From Arthrobacter methylotrophus (GTDB lineage Bacteria; Actinomycetota; Actinomycetes; Actinomycetales; Micrococcaceae): DNA of 64,000 nt. The stretch lies in the NCBI RefSeq assembly GCF_039539965.1, contig NZ_BAABED010000001.1, forward strand, positions 4,526,001 through 4,590,000. The letters run 5' to 3'. The position numbers and the translations under genes are program-made. Under the pieces are notes generated by a model. That model searched no databases and was not told the DNA's origin. It was given only the letters and a program-made list of their open reading frames with translations. The stretch's first letter is position 1, and each line of letters opens with the position of its first letter. Below are positions 23,643 to 33,516 of this stretch, one piece after another.

Positions 23643-24890
23643 CTATTCGTAGCGCAGAGCGTCGATCGGACGTAGTTTCGCCGCCTTGTTGGCCGGGTAG
23701 ATGCCGAAGACCAGGCCGATCGCCGCCGAAACCAGGAATGACAGCCACACGGTCCACCACTGGACTTCGGGCTGGGTTCCCAACAAGGGGAAGGCGCTGC
23801 CGATGTATCCCGCGGCGATGCCCAACACCCCGCCGATCAGCGAAATAATGAGCGATTCGATCAGGAACTGGCTCACGATGCTGCCCCGCGATGCTCCGAT
23901 CGCCTTGCGGATGCCGATTTCGCGGGTACGCTCGGTCACCGTGACGAGCATGATGTTCATGACGCCGATTCCGCCCACCAGGAGCGAAATACCGGCCACT
24001 GCGCCCAAGAGGATCGTCAGTGTTGCCGTCGTCGTGGTGGCCGTGGTGAGGATCTGTGCTTGGTTCCGAACCTGGTAGTCACGGTTGGCGGAGGTGACGT
24101 TGTGCCTGGCATCGAGGATCATTTGGACCTCGTTCTGTGCCTGGTTCATCACGTCCGCTGACTTGGCCTGGACGGTGATGGACGCGAGGGAAGGCGAGTA
24201 CCCGGTGAACTTGTCCTGTGCGGCGCTGTAGGGGATCACAACAATGTCATCCGGATCGTTGAGGCCCGAGGAGCCCTTCTGGGCCAGGACGCCGGAAACC
24301 ACGAAGTTCTGGCCGTTGAGGGCAATTGTCTGTCCCACTGCCGAGGTCACTGAGCTGCCGACAAGATCCTGCGCCACGGTATTGCCGATCACGGCAACCG
24401 CGGTGCCGCTGGTAGCGTCGCCGTCGCTGAAGTATGAGCCCGCCGCCAAGGTGTCGTTCGAGATGGCAAAGTACGACGGCGTGGTCCCCACGAATGTTGC
24501 GACCGCGTGGGTTGCGTCCTGGTAAGTACCCGTGACGTTCTGGGCAGTGACTACCGGCGCCGTCGCGGCGACATCGGGGGCCATAACGGGGTCAGTCAGT
24601 GCGGCCATGTCCTGGAGTGTCAGGTTGGTGCCGCGGGACCGTGGTCCGGTGACAGTTTGCCCGCCACCTGCAGCGCGTCCACCCGCCGTCGTCTGGCGGC
24701 TGACGGTGAGCACGTTGGTTCCGAGTTTCCCGATTTGGGCCTTGATGGCGTTGGAGGTTCCGGCACCCACGGCCAGGAGGATGATGACGGATGCGATGCC
24801 GATCAGGATGCCCAGCGTAGTGAGTATTGAGCGCATCTTGTTCGCCATGACCCCGGTCAGGGCAAAGCGTACGGATTCGGCGATCATCAT
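23643..24890 (-). CDS. MacB-like ABC transporter permease
   Basis: A 415-residue permease. One N-terminal helix (about 20-42, ILTTLGILIGIASVIILLAV) is followed by a periplasmic-type MacB domain of about 220 residues and three C-terminal helices. The conserved RTREIGIRKAIGAS precedes the third helix. It would be driven by the ATPase at 24887 (4-base overlap) with the adaptor at 25622. In Gram-positives such three-part systems export peptides or drugs across the single membrane. Confidence 0.92.
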   Translation of the reverse strand: MMIAESVRFALTGVMANKMRSILTTLGILIGIASVIILLAVGAGTSNAIKAQIGKLGTNVLTVSRQTTAGGRAAGGGQTVTGPRSRGTNLTLQDMAALTDPVMAPDVAATAPVVTAQNVTGTYQDATHAVATFVGTTPSYFAISNDTLAAGSYFSDGDATSGTAVAVIGNTVAQDLVGSSVTSAVGQTIALNGQNFVVSGVLAQKGSSGLNDPDDIVVIPYSAAQDKFTGYSPSLASITVQAKSADVMNQAQNEVQMILDARHNVTSANRDYQVRNQAQILTTATTTTATLTILLGAVAGISLLVGGIGVMNIMLVTVTERTREIGIRKAIGASRGSIVSQFLIESLIISLIGGVLGIAAGYIGSAFPLLGTQPEVQWWTVWLSFLVSAAIGLVFGIYPANKAAKLRPIDALRYE

Positions 24891-25615
24891 GCTGGTACCG
24901 CCGTCGCAACCGGATGCGCGTGAACGCCCCGGATCCTGTGGTCCTCAATGATGTGTCCGTCCTGGAACCGCACTACGCGGTTGGCCCGCTCTGCGACGTC
25001 CGCTTCGTGGGTGATCATCACGATGGTGCGTCCGTTGGCGTGCAGCGACTCGAAGAGGTCCAGGATTTCGTGGGAGGACTTGGAATCCAGGGCTCCGGTT
25101 GGTTCGTCAGCCAGGAGCAGCACCGGGTTGGTTACCAGAGCACGGGCGATGGCAACTCGCTGCTGCTGGCCACCGGAAAGCTGTGAAGGCTTGTGGTCGG
25201 CCCGTTCGGCCAAACCCACTGAATCGAGGACTTCCAAGGCCCGCTCACGCCGTTCCTTGCGGTGCACTTTCGCGTATGCAAGGGGCATGGAGACGTTGTC
25301 CACTGCCCGGGTGCGTGGAATCAGGTTGAAGTTCTGGAAGACGAAGCCGATTTTCCGGTTGCGGATCTGCGCGAGTTGGAATTCGTCCAAGGTCCCGGTA
25401 TCGATGCCGTCCAGATGGTAGGTGCCCTCGGTGGCGCCGTCGAGGCAACCGATGATGTTCATCATGGTGGACTTTCCGGAGCCCGAGGCACCGATGATGG
25501 CCACGAAGTCGCCGCGAGCAATGGAGATACTGACGGAATCCAGTGCCCGTACCTCGGCCTCGCCTTTGCCGTAGATCTTGCTCACGGACTCCAGTTGGAT
25601 GACAGCGTCGTTCAC
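24887..25615 (-). CDS. MacB-type ABC transporter ATP-binding protein
   Basis: A 242-residue ATPase with Walker A GASGSGKST, Q-loop VFQNFNLIPR, signature LSGGQQQRV, Walker B LLLADEPTGALDS and the H-loop ITHE. It is of the LolD/MacB class. It begins with a GTG at 25615, 6 bases after the adaptor gene, and overlaps the permease by 4 bases, giving a tightly coupled operon. Confidence 0.93.
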   Translation of the reverse strand: MNDAVIQLESVSKIYGKGEAEVRALDSVSISIARGDFVAIIGASGSGKSTMMNIIGCLDGATEGTYHLDGIDTGTLDEFQLAQIRNRKIGFVFQNFNLIPRTRAVDNVSMPLAYAKVHRKERRERALEVLDSVGLAERADHKPSQLSGGQQQRVAIARALVTNPVLLLADEPTGALDSKSSHEILDLFESLHANGRTIVMITHEADVAERANRVVRFQDGHIIEDHRIRGVHAHPVATAVPA

Positions 25616-25621
25616 GGCTGC

Positions 25622-27169
25622 TTACCCACCATTTCCGCGGGTGCCGCCGGTGCCGCCTGTAACTCCGGCGCCTCCGGTTCCGCCTGTGCCACCAAATCCA
25701 CCCGTCCCGCCGAGGCCTCCCGTGCCGGTCCGTCCGGTGGTGCCGGTGGTGTCCAAAGTGGAGGAGATGGCCGGGAGTTCGATCTGATCGCCCGCGCTGA
25801 GTCCAGTGAGCACTTGGGTGCGGCCATTGTCCGTGATCCCGGTGGTGACGGTCACCGGAGTGGCGGTCCCGTTCTTCATAACGTTGACGGTCTGCTTAGT
25901 TCCGGTGGTGGTGATGGCCAGCGAAGGCACCGTCAAGGCGTTCTTGGCAGTTGCCGTCGTCACGGAGATGGTTGCGCTCTGGCCGAGACGGAGAGCAGCC
26001 GGGGGGTTATTGATGGAGATAGTCACCGGGTAGCTGACCACGTTGTTAGTGGTGGTGGCATTCTGGGCGATCGCCGTGATGGTACCGGTGACGGGGGCTG
26101 CGGAGGGGTCTGTCTTGAGTGCCGGGAAGCTGAAGGTGGCTGAGTCGCCGGTCTTCATGGCGGCGATGTCCGATTCGGCGAAGTTGGCGATGACCTGCAG
26201 GTGCGCGGTGTCGCTGATCGTGATCAGTCCGGAGGACGAGGTGCTGGCGGCGCTCGTGGAGGCGCTGCCTGAAGATCCGGAACCTGAGGAGCCGGAGGCG
26301 GAAGACCCGGAGCCGGATGAGCCGGAGCTGCTGCCGGCGTTGCCTCCAACGACGGCGTTCACGGCGGTGACCGTGCCTGAAACCGGGGCGGCGAGGGAGC
26401 ATGACGCCAGGTTCTTGGTTGCAGTGTCAACGGCAATCTGGGCGGACGTGGTGTTGGATGTGGCGCCGCCGCTTTGCGCGGAGCTGAGGGCCGTCGCAGC
26501 CGAAGCGAGCTGCTCTTTGTCCTTGAGGGCCGAGCTGGCCTGCTGGTTGACTGCCTGGGTCAGCGCCTGGTTGTCCTTTGCCAGCTGGGCCTGGGCCGCG
26601 TTGAGGGCAGTCTGGGCCTGTTGGCTGGCGGGCTGGGCGCTGGCAGCGGTCTGCGCAGACGCGACGGTGGCATTGTCATTGTTCACGGCAGTTTGCGCCG
26701 CGGCTACGGCACTTGCCTGCTGGCTGGCGTCTAGGTTCGCCGTCTGCTGGGCGTTGGCTAGATTCTGGTTCGCCGAAGCTACCTGGTTGCTGGCGGAAGC
26801 CTGCTGTTGGTTCGCCTGGGCCGCTGCCGAATCCAATTGGGCCTGGGCAACAGCGAGGGCGTTCTGGGCGTTCGTTGGATCAATGGTGACCAGAACCTGC
26901 CCTGCCGTGACTTGTTGGCCCGTCACTGCGGAGACCGTGGCGATCGGACCAGTGCAGTTCTGCGCGTTGATGACGGTGGTGCTTGCCGGGGAGACGTTGC
27001 CGCTCGCGGTGGACACGGCGGTAAGGTCCGCCGCGCTGACCGCGACGGTGCGGGCGGTGGTGTCGGAGGCGGTTTGCGGCAGGCCGTTCAGCACGAGGAA
27101 GGCACCCGCGGCAATGCCGACGACGGCCACCCCGATGCCGCTGTTGATGAGTTGAGGCTTTGAGAGCAT
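25622..27169 (-). CDS. HlyD/MacA-like efflux adaptor with low-complexity inserts
   Basis: A 515-residue membrane-fusion-type protein: one N-terminal helix (about 11-30), a split lipoyl domain (TGPIATVSAVTGQQVTAGQV), and a long Ala/Gln-rich coiled coil (about 105-230). The lipoyl half SCSLAAPVSGTVTAV and a beta-barrel region follow. Two features are odd: a Ser/Gly-rich insert of about 40 residues directly after the second lipoyl half, and a C-terminal tail of about 40 residues made almost only of Gly, Thr and Phe/Leu. It opens the operon with the MacB-type ATPase and permease. Confidence 0.88.
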   Translation of the reverse strand: MLSKPQLINSGIGVAVVGIAAGAFLVLNGLPQTASDTTARTVAVSAADLTAVSTASGNVSPASTTVINAQNCTGPIATVSAVTGQQVTAGQVLVTIDPTNAQNALAVAQAQLDSAAAQANQQQASASNQVASANQNLANAQQTANLDASQQASAVAAAQTAVNNDNATVASAQTAASAQPASQQAQTALNAAQAQLAKDNQALTQAVNQQASSALKDKEQLASAATALSSAQSGGATSNTTSAQIAVDTATKNLASCSLAAPVSGTVTAVNAVVGGNAGSSSGSSGSGSSASGSSGSGSSGSASTSAASTSSSGLITISDTAHLQVIANFAESDIAAMKTGDSATFSFPALKTDPSAAPVTGTITAIAQNATTTNNVVSYPVTISINNPPAALRLGQSATISVTTATAKNALTVPSLAITTTGTKQTVNVMKNGTATPVTVTTGITDNGRTQVLTGLSAGDQIELPAISSTLDTTGTTGRTGTGGLGGTGGFGGTGGTGGAGVTGGTGGTRGNGG

Positions 27170-27274
27170 GCCCGAAGACTATGGTCGCTCTCTTGGAGCA
27201 GGCCGAGTGCTAGCTGATGGTTTACCCTATGTGACGCCCTGATTTGTGTTGACTGGGTGTTGTCTAGGGGTTAT

Positions 27275-27874
27275 CTATACGCGTTGCCCTGCATGTCGCT
27301 TGCGACTTGCGACGCTCAACTTCCAAGAAACAGCGCGGTGCGCATCAGTATTCTCTTGGATGCATATGTTCTGGAATCCCAGCCAAAGCAGGAGTACGAC
27401 GCCGGACGCCAGGCACGCGCCACCCACCACATCCGTGGCCCAATGGGCTGCCAGATACGTCCGGCTTACCATCATCGCCAGCATACTTCCGATAGCAAGA
27501 AGCCAAGCCCAGGCGCGTCCGATAAGGAGGGCGACGACCAGCACAAATGCTGCGGTAGCAGATACATGCCCTGAGGGGTATGAATAAGTATCCGTGGCCA
27601 CATTCGCGTTGGCGGGACGCGGCCTCTCGATGATCCACTTGAGCAGATGCGTCAGCAGCATCACGGTCAGTCCGGCCACAGCAGAGAACGCCACCGAACG
27701 GAGGGTGTGCAGGGTCACCGCAAAACCGTTCCATGCATCGTCCAGGGCTTGGAAAGGCGGGGTCCTGTTTCCTGCCAGCAGCACGCCAAGAATCACCGCG
27801 ATCGCGAGCAAAGTGGCCGCGATGACCGTTGTGCGGCCCGGGGCAAGCCTGCGGGGAAGAAGGATCCTTGCCAT
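27275..27874 (-). CDS. PAP2-family phosphatase, membrane-bound
   Basis: About 199 residues with five or six hydrophobic helices. All three PAP2 motifs are present: KWIIERPRP, SYPSGHVSATAAF and SRTYLAAHWATDVVGG. It should remove phosphate from a lipid phosphate or isoprenoid diphosphate at the membrane. ATG 27874 is preferred to GTG 27880 by spacing from AGGA. It is divergent, only 37 bases away, from a PAP2-lipid kinase fusion gene, so the two share a promoter region. Confidence 0.88.
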   Translation of the reverse strand: MARILLPRRLAPGRTTVIAATLLAIAVILGVLLAGNRTPPFQALDDAWNGFAVTLHTLRSVAFSAVAGLTVMLLTHLLKWIIERPRPANANVATDTYSYPSGHVSATAAFVLVVALLIGRAWAWLLAIGSMLAMMVSRTYLAAHWATDVVGGACLASGVVLLLWLGFQNICIQENTDAHRAVSWKLSVASRKRHAGQRV

Positions 27875-27911
27875 CCCCACATCCTAGCCAGCGCGCCGAT
27901 ATTCTGGTGGG

Positions 27912-29408
27912 ATGCGAAGAATCCTGCGACGGGGTCAGGGTCGGGTGATACAACTCGACAGGGCAGTGGTGCGTGCTGTTTCGCGCTGGCCGGAAGGCAA
28001 GCACGACGACGTTCTGAGGAACCTCTCCGGGGCCGCGACCAAGGGCAAACTCTGGTTTGCCGCAGCCGGTGTCCTGGCGGCCTTCCCCGGAAAGCCCCGT
28101 AACGCAGCGATCCACGGACTCCTTGCTCTGGGGCTCGCGTCGGCCGTCACCAACCTTGGTTTCAAGGCGCTGCTGCCGCGGACCAGGCCTTTGCCTGAAC
28201 ACCTTCCGGTCTTCCGCTTTGTCAATCCCCAGCCCGCCAGTTCGTCCATGCCCTCCGGGCATTCGGCGTCGGCCGTCGCTTTCACCCTCGGTGTTGCATT
28301 GGTATATCCCCCGCTTGGGGCCGCGCTTGCCCCCATAGCGGCCGGTGTGGCGTATTCCCGCATCCACACAGGTGCCCACTGGCCCTCCGACGTGGTGCTC
28401 GGCTCAGCGATCGGCGCCGGGGCAGCTCTTTTGACGCGAAAATGGTGGCCGTCCCGGCTCCCGGCTCCGGCCACGGACCGTTCACCGGCCGACGCGCCTG
28501 CAGTCGGCGAAGGCGAAGGATTGAGTATTGCCGTTAACGCCCTCGGTGGTTCCTACTCGCCAGACACCGAGACGGAACTCCGGGAAATATTTCCCAAGGC
28601 GTATATTCGTTTGATTACCGAAGGCCACGACATAGTTGAGGAAATCCAGGCCGCAGCAGGGAGGCCTGGGACGCAGTCCTTGGGCGTGTGGGGCGGAGAC
28701 GGAACCGTCGGCGCTGCCGCGGCGGCCGCCGTCGAGCATTCCCTGCCTTTGTTGGTGCTGCCGGGCGGCACTCTCAACCATTTCGCCCGTGACGTGGATG
28801 CCCGCTCTCTCGAAGGGGCGCTCAAAGCCGCCAAAACGGGAGCCGCAGCATGGACGGACCTGGGTCATGTGAGCGCGGGACGTGGCATTGACGGTGAGGA
28901 TGAGATCTCTGAGCTCATGATGCTGAATACGGCCAGCATTGGCCTGTATCCCAACTTGGTGCGGCGACGCGAACGGCTGGAACCCGCACTGGGGAAACCC
29001 CTCGCGGGACTCGTCGCAGGCCTGCGCACCTTCGGCGCGGCAACCCCCACCACGCTGCTGATCAACGGGGTGCGCCACAAGCTGTGGATCCTCTATGTGG
29101 GCCGCGGCCGCTACTATCCGCGGGATTTGGCCCCTTTGACACGGCCCGTACTCGACGACGGTGTGCTGGATATCCGCATGGTCACAGCCGACGAGCCTTT
29201 TGCGCGGCTACGGCTCCTGTGGGCGGTCCTCACGGGAACCGTTGGTACATCCAAGGTGACCCACCTCATCGAGGCCGGGGAGATCAGCATCGAGGCGTTC
29301 GGAGAACCTCTGGTGCTAGCGGTCGACGGCGAGCCGTTGCCTGGCGTGCGCACCGCAAAGTTCACGGTGAAACGCCGGGCGCTGCGGGTGTATTCGCCGC
29401 TTTCCTAG
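27912..29408 (+). CDS. Bifunctional PAP2 phosphatase / diacylglycerol-kinase-family protein
   Basis: A 498-residue fusion. The N-terminal 190 residues form a PAP2 phosphatase with KALLPRTRPLP, SSMPSGHSASAVAF and SRIHTGAHWPSD. Residues from about 203 form a diacylglycerol kinase catalytic domain with the nucleotide loop GGDGTVG (261-267) and LPGGTLNHFARD. The pair of activities suggests phosphorylation and dephosphorylation of a lipid. Such fusions are known in actinobacteria, but their substrate is poorly defined. Confidence 0.9.
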   Translation: MRRILRRGQGRVIQLDRAVVRAVSRWPEGKHDDVLRNLSGAATKGKLWFAAAGVLAAFPGKPRNAAIHGLLALGLASAVTNLGFKALLPRTRPLPEHLPVFRFVNPQPASSSMPSGHSASAVAFTLGVALVYPPLGAALAPIAAGVAYSRIHTGAHWPSDVVLGSAIGAGAALLTRKWWPSRLPAPATDRSPADAPAVGEGEGLSIAVNALGGSYSPDTETELREIFPKAYIRLITEGHDIVEEIQAAAGRPGTQSLGVWGGDGTVGAAAAAAVEHSLPLLVLPGGTLNHFARDVDARSLEGALKAAKTGAAAWTDLGHVSAGRGIDGEDEISELMMLNTASIGLYPNLVRRRERLEPALGKPLAGLVAGLRTFGAATPTTLLINGVRHKLWILYVGRGRYYPRDLAPLTRPVLDDGVLDIRMVTADEPFARLRLLWAVLTGTVGTSKVTHLIEAGEISIEAFGEPLVLAVDGEPLPGVRTAKFTVKRRALRVYSPLS

Positions 29409-29562
29409 TGTCGAAAAGACCTGCCCGCGGCCGGCATCATCCATAGGGACTACCCTGACCAGCCCCTGAATCATCCCTGAGACCGGCGAATTCCGACATG
29501 CAGGTGGTTAGCGTTGTACCGACAGTCGACACTAAGCTGCAGTAAGCGGAGGGAACGCTTCC

Positions 29563-30561
29563 ATGATTGAAGCAAAAGGCTTGAGGAAGGTCTACGGCAC
29601 AAAGACGGCCGTGGACGGAATCAGCTTCACCGTAAGGCCCGGGAAAGTCACGGGCTTCCTTGGACCGAACGGCGCCGGCAAGTCCACCACCATGCGCATG
29701 ATCATGGGGCTCGACCGTCCGACGTCGGGCGACGTGACCGTCAACGGTCGACACTACTCGGAGCACAAGGCGCCGTTGCACCAAGTAGGCGCGTTGCTCG
29801 ATGCCAAGGCCGTACACACGAGCCGCAGCGCATACAACCACCTGCGCGCCATGGCTGCGACACACGGGATTCCGAACTCGCGCGTTGAGGAAGTCATCGA
29901 TATGACGGGCCTCACCGCAGTTGCCAAGAAAAAGGCCGGCGGGTTCTCCCTCGGCATGGGCCAACGGCTAGGCATTGCCAACGCGCTCCTGGGCGATCCT
30001 CAGACGCTCATCCTCGACGAACCGGTGAACGGACTTGATCCCGAGGGCGTCCAGTGGGTCAGGAACCTCGCACGCTACCTTGCGAGCCAGGGCAAAACGA
30101 TCTTCATTTCCAGCCACCTCATGTCCGAGATGGCCCAGACCGCCGATAACCTGATTGTGATCGGGCGCGGCAAGATCATCGCCGACACTACGGTGGATGC
30201 GCTCATTGAGAGCCAGTCCCGCAAGCGCACCTTGGTTCGCACCTCGGAGACTACGCGCTTGTCCGAGTTGCTGGCCCGCGACGGCGTCCGGGTCGAGCAG
30301 AACGAGCGCGAGACCTTGGAAGTGTACGGGGTTGAGCCGCTTCGAATCGCCGAGCTTGCGCTTGACAACCGGGTGCTGGTCTACGAGCTCACCCCGCTCA
30401 CGTCCTCGCTGGAAGAAGCCTACTTCAAGCTGACCAAGGACGAGGTGGAATACCACTCGCACATGACCGGTGGACCGGCAGGGCCAGGCGCGCCGCTGGG
30501 CGTAAACCCCGCCGGCGTTGGCGCCGGCACCGCTGCAACCATGGAAGGGATCCAGTCATGA
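29563..30561 (+). CDS. ABC transporter ATP-binding protein (drug/antibiotic exporter type)
   Basis: A 332-residue ATPase of the DrrA/BcrA class. Walker A is GPNGAGKST, the signature region FSLGMGQRLGIANAL and Walker B LILDEPVNGLD, followed by a C-terminal regulatory extension of about 110 residues that ends in a Gly/Ala/Pro-rich tail. GGAGGG precedes the ATG. It overlaps the permease gene by 4 bases, and a two-component system follows downstream. Confidence 0.92.
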   Translation: MIEAKGLRKVYGTKTAVDGISFTVRPGKVTGFLGPNGAGKSTTMRMIMGLDRPTSGDVTVNGRHYSEHKAPLHQVGALLDAKAVHTSRSAYNHLRAMAATHGIPNSRVEEVIDMTGLTAVAKKKAGGFSLGMGQRLGIANALLGDPQTLILDEPVNGLDPEGVQWVRNLARYLASQGKTIFISSHLMSEMAQTADNLIVIGRGKIIADTTVDALIESQSRKRTLVRTSETTRLSELLARDGVRVEQNERETLEVYGVEPLRIAELALDNRVLVYELTPLTSSLEEAYFKLTKDEVEYHSHMTGGPAGPGAPLGVNPAGVGAGTAATMEGIQS

Positions 30562-31448
30562 GCACCACAACCATCAGCAAGAAACATGCGATCCCGTCAG
30601 CCGGGACCGGTGGCGTCAATTTCCTCCGGGTTCTGAACTCCGAATCCATCAAGTTCCGGACCCTCATGAGCACCAAGCTTCTGTTGGTCTTGACTTTCGT
30701 CGCTATTGTCGGCGTCGGCGTGCTGTCCGCCCTCGTCCGTTGGAACTACATCAACCAGATGGTCGAGGTTGGCCGGCAGGGCCATAAGGAATCGGCGCAG
30801 CAAGCCGTTGAGTCCTTCCCGCCAGGCGCGGGATTCAACCTCTACAACCTGCCGAACGCCGGACTGAACATCGGCATCCTCATCATGGGATCGCTGGCCG
30901 TGCTCTTCATTGCCTCTGAGTTCGCCACGGGCATGATCCGCTCAACCATCAACGCGGCGCCGGGCCGGCTCTCCACCTTCGGGGCCAAGGCCGTGGTCTT
31001 GATTGTCGTCTCCTACATACTTTCGATCGTGGCAGGCGTCGTAACCTTCCTGTTGGCGTCACCTATGTTCGCCAACTTCGGCCTTGACCTCGGCTGGAGC
31101 ACTGACGGCGTCCTTTACAGCGTCTTCACCGGCGGCCTGTACGTCTCCGGGGTTGCGGTCATCGGGCTCTCGCTCGGGACATTGCTGAAGAACCCCGCCG
31201 GTGGCATTACCGTGCTTGTGGGCATCATGTTCGTCCTCCCGTTCGCCGGCCAGTTCCTGGCCTTCGCGCCGGGCGATTTTTGGAAGTACGTCCCGCAGTA
31301 CCTGCCCAGTGAGGCTGGAGGCCGGTTCTTGTCGATCGGCCATGTGGACGGCACCCTGGATCCGGGGGCCGGCGGGCTCGTGTTCCTTGGTTACGTCATT
31401 TTGTTCATGGTTCCCGCCCTCATTGCGCTCAAGAAGCGCGACGTGTGA
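30558..31448 (+). CDS. ABC-2 type transporter permease
   Basis: A 296-residue permease with six hydrophobic helices (first about 35-55, LLLVLTFVAIVGVGVLSALV) and a large first extracellular loop. It pairs with the ATPase at 29563 through a 4-base overlap. The cargo is unknown; members of this group often confer resistance to peptide antibiotics. Confidence 0.88.
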   Translation: MSTTTISKKHAIPSAGTGGVNFLRVLNSESIKFRTLMSTKLLLVLTFVAIVGVGVLSALVRWNYINQMVEVGRQGHKESAQQAVESFPPGAGFNLYNLPNAGLNIGILIMGSLAVLFIASEFATGMIRSTINAAPGRLSTFGAKAVVLIVVSYILSIVAGVVTFLLASPMFANFGLDLGWSTDGVLYSVFTGGLYVSGVAVIGLSLGTLLKNPAGGITVLVGIMFVLPFAGQFLAFAPGDFWKYVPQYLPSEAGGRFLSIGHVDGTLDPGAGGLVFLGYVILFMVPALIALKKRDV

Positions 31449-31512
31449 TTCGTAACCGTCTGATCCTCGACCAAGGAACAGCCACTCCGGGCAGGGCCAC
31501 TAGGCTCAAGCC

Positions 31513-32799
31513 ATGAGTGAAGAGTTGCCAGCACAGGACGCATCGGCCCGCGTGGCCGATGCGTCCTTTGCTGAAATCACCCTGCGTCGGCGGGGCAGGG
31601 TCCGCCGCTACCTCTTTGAGCACCCACGGCTCATGGACTCGGTGGTGGTGCTTTGCTATTCGCTGCTGGCACTGCCCTCGTTCATCGCCTCGATCACGGA
31701 CGGCAAGTGGTTCGCCGCTTTGCTGCTCGTTGCCATTGCCGCCATCTTGTTCCTGCGCCGCCGGAATCCGCTCAGCGTCACCGCGGCCGCGGCGGTCCTC
31801 GAAGTGGCGGTGACGGTGCTGAATCCCTGGGGTTCGAACGTCTCCGCGGGACTGTGGTTTGCGCTCTACGCGGTGGCCGTGGCGAGAACCCGGAGATTCT
31901 CTTTGACGGTGTTCGGGGCGGCTAGCCTGCCGTTGACGCTGGTGTATCTGTTCATGTGGACCAGCCCGGTCACACCGTCCAACGGAGAGGCGATTCCGGA
32001 GGACTTCCATCTCATCAGCAACATCACCGCTGCGGTCAGCATCTTGTTGTCCAATCTGATTGCCACCGGCATCGGTATTTCGGTGCGGCAGCGGCGTGAG
32101 CATGAGAGCGAAATCAGGGCCTGGGCGGCGCGCACGGCGCGGTTGGGTTCGGTCACCGAACGCAACCGGATCGCCCGGGAGATGCACGACGTCGTGGCCC
32201 ACTCCCTGACGGTCATGATCAGCCTCTCGGACGGCGCCGCCGTCGTGGTCAAGAGGGACCCGGAGCGTGCAGGTGAGGTGCTCGGCGAACTCTCGCGCAC
32301 CGGCCGGACGGCGTTGGCTGATATGCGCCGTGTCCTTGGCGTGCTGCGGGAAGATTCGGGCGGTCCGGCGCCACTGGCGCCCCTGGTCACGGGCCACAAC
32401 TTGAGCAACCTGCTCGACGGATTCCGGACGGCGGGGCTGCCCCTGCACTACTCCCATACCGGACCGGCCCTGCCCGAAGACCCGGCCCTCCAGCTCACCG
32501 CTTACCGGATCGTGCAGGAATCGCTCACCAATGTGCTCAGGTATGGACGCTCCTTGGCCCAAGTGGATGTTCGGATCGTCCGGGACGGTGACATGGTCAC
32601 CATAGACGTGCTCGACGACGGCCGGGGCTCCCGGGATCCGGAAACCGAAGAGGCGGCGTTGGGAACGGGCCAGGGCATCGCGGGGATGCGTGAACGGGCG
32701 GGAATTTATGCTGGCTCCGTGGATGCCGGACCCGGTATGCACGGCGGATGGCGGGTCCATGCGGAGCTGAATTGGAATGGCGATAAGGGGAAAACATGA
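31513..32799 (+). CDS. Sensor histidine kinase, NarL/DesK-type
   Basis: A 428-residue kinase. Four or five N-terminal helices (about 42-180) precede the H-box RIAREMHDVVAHSLTVMI and a HATPase domain with DVLDDGRGSRD and GQGIAGMRERA. This is the HisKA_3 class typical next to BceA- or DrrA-like exporters. It follows the permease by 64 bases and overlaps the response regulator by 4, so it probably senses drug or envelope stress and controls the exporter. Confidence 0.92.
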   Translation: MSEELPAQDASARVADASFAEITLRRRGRVRRYLFEHPRLMDSVVVLCYSLLALPSFIASITDGKWFAALLLVAIAAILFLRRRNPLSVTAAAAVLEVAVTVLNPWGSNVSAGLWFALYAVAVARTRRFSLTVFGAASLPLTLVYLFMWTSPVTPSNGEAIPEDFHLISNITAAVSILLSNLIATGIGISVRQRREHESEIRAWAARTARLGSVTERNRIAREMHDVVAHSLTVMISLSDGAAVVVKRDPERAGEVLGELSRTGRTALADMRRVLGVLREDSGGPAPLAPLVTGHNLSNLLDGFRTAGLPLHYSHTGPALPEDPALQLTAYRIVQESLTNVLRYGRSLAQVDVRIVRDGDMVTIDVLDDGRGSRDPETEEAALGTGQGIAGMRERAGIYAGSVDAGPGMHGGWRVHAELNWNGDKGKT

Positions 32800-33491
32800 C
32801 TGACAGTGCTCCCACCAGGGTCCTTCTGGTGGACGACCAGCCCCTGCTGCGCATGGGATTTCGGCTCATCCTGGAAGGCGAAGAAGACCTCGAGGTGGTG
32901 GGCGAAGCCTCGGACGGCGCCGAAGCTGTGCGGAAGGTCGAGGAACTGGAACCGGACGTGGTGCTCATGGACGTCCGGATGCCTGCCATGGATGGAATCG
33001 AAGCCACACGGCGGATCACGGCCTCGGCGTCCAGCGCCAGGATCATCATCCTTACCACCTTTGACCTCGATGAATATGCGTTCTCGGGACTGCAGGCGGG
33101 GGCGTCCGCCTTCCTACTCAAGGATGTTGCGCCTGCCGAACTGGTCCAGGGTGTCCGGCTCGTAGCCAGTGGCGACGCTGTGGTGGCGCCGAGGGTCACC
33201 CAGCGGCTCCTGGAGACATACGTCCGAGGAGGGCGCGTGCCCGGCCAGGCCACAGCCCAGCCGCGCGACCCGCTGCTCGAAGAACTGACGCCGCGCGAAA
33301 CCGAGATGCTGGAGGCTATCGCCGGAGGGCTGTCCAACGCGGAAATCGCCCACAAGTTCTTCCTGGCCGAGGCCACGGTCAAGACCCATGTCCGGCGGAT
33401 CCTCACCAAGCTGCACCTTCGCGACCGCGTCCAAGTGGTTGTCTACGCCTACGAAACAGGGCTCGTGATCCCGAGCAATCCGGACTACTAG
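32796..33491 (+). CDS. Response regulator, NarL/LuxR type
   Basis: A 231-residue protein with receiver domain (VDDQPLLRMG; phospho-acceptor Asp in VVLMDVRMPAMDG; LLKDVAP) and LuxR-type DNA-binding domain (LTPRETEMLEAIAGGLSN, ATVKTHVRRILTKL). It is translationally coupled to the kinase at 31513. Confidence 0.94.
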   Translation: MTDSAPTRVLLVDDQPLLRMGFRLILEGEEDLEVVGEASDGAEAVRKVEELEPDVVLMDVRMPAMDGIEATRRITASASSARIIILTTFDLDEYAFSGLQAGASAFLLKDVAPAELVQGVRLVASGDAVVAPRVTQRLLETYVRGGRVPGQATAQPRDPLLEELTPRETEMLEAIAGGLSNAEIAHKFFLAEATVKTHVRRILTKLHLRDRVQVVVYAYETGLVIPSNPDY

Positions 33492-33516
33492 GACTCGTGA
33501 CGCGGATACTGCCTCG

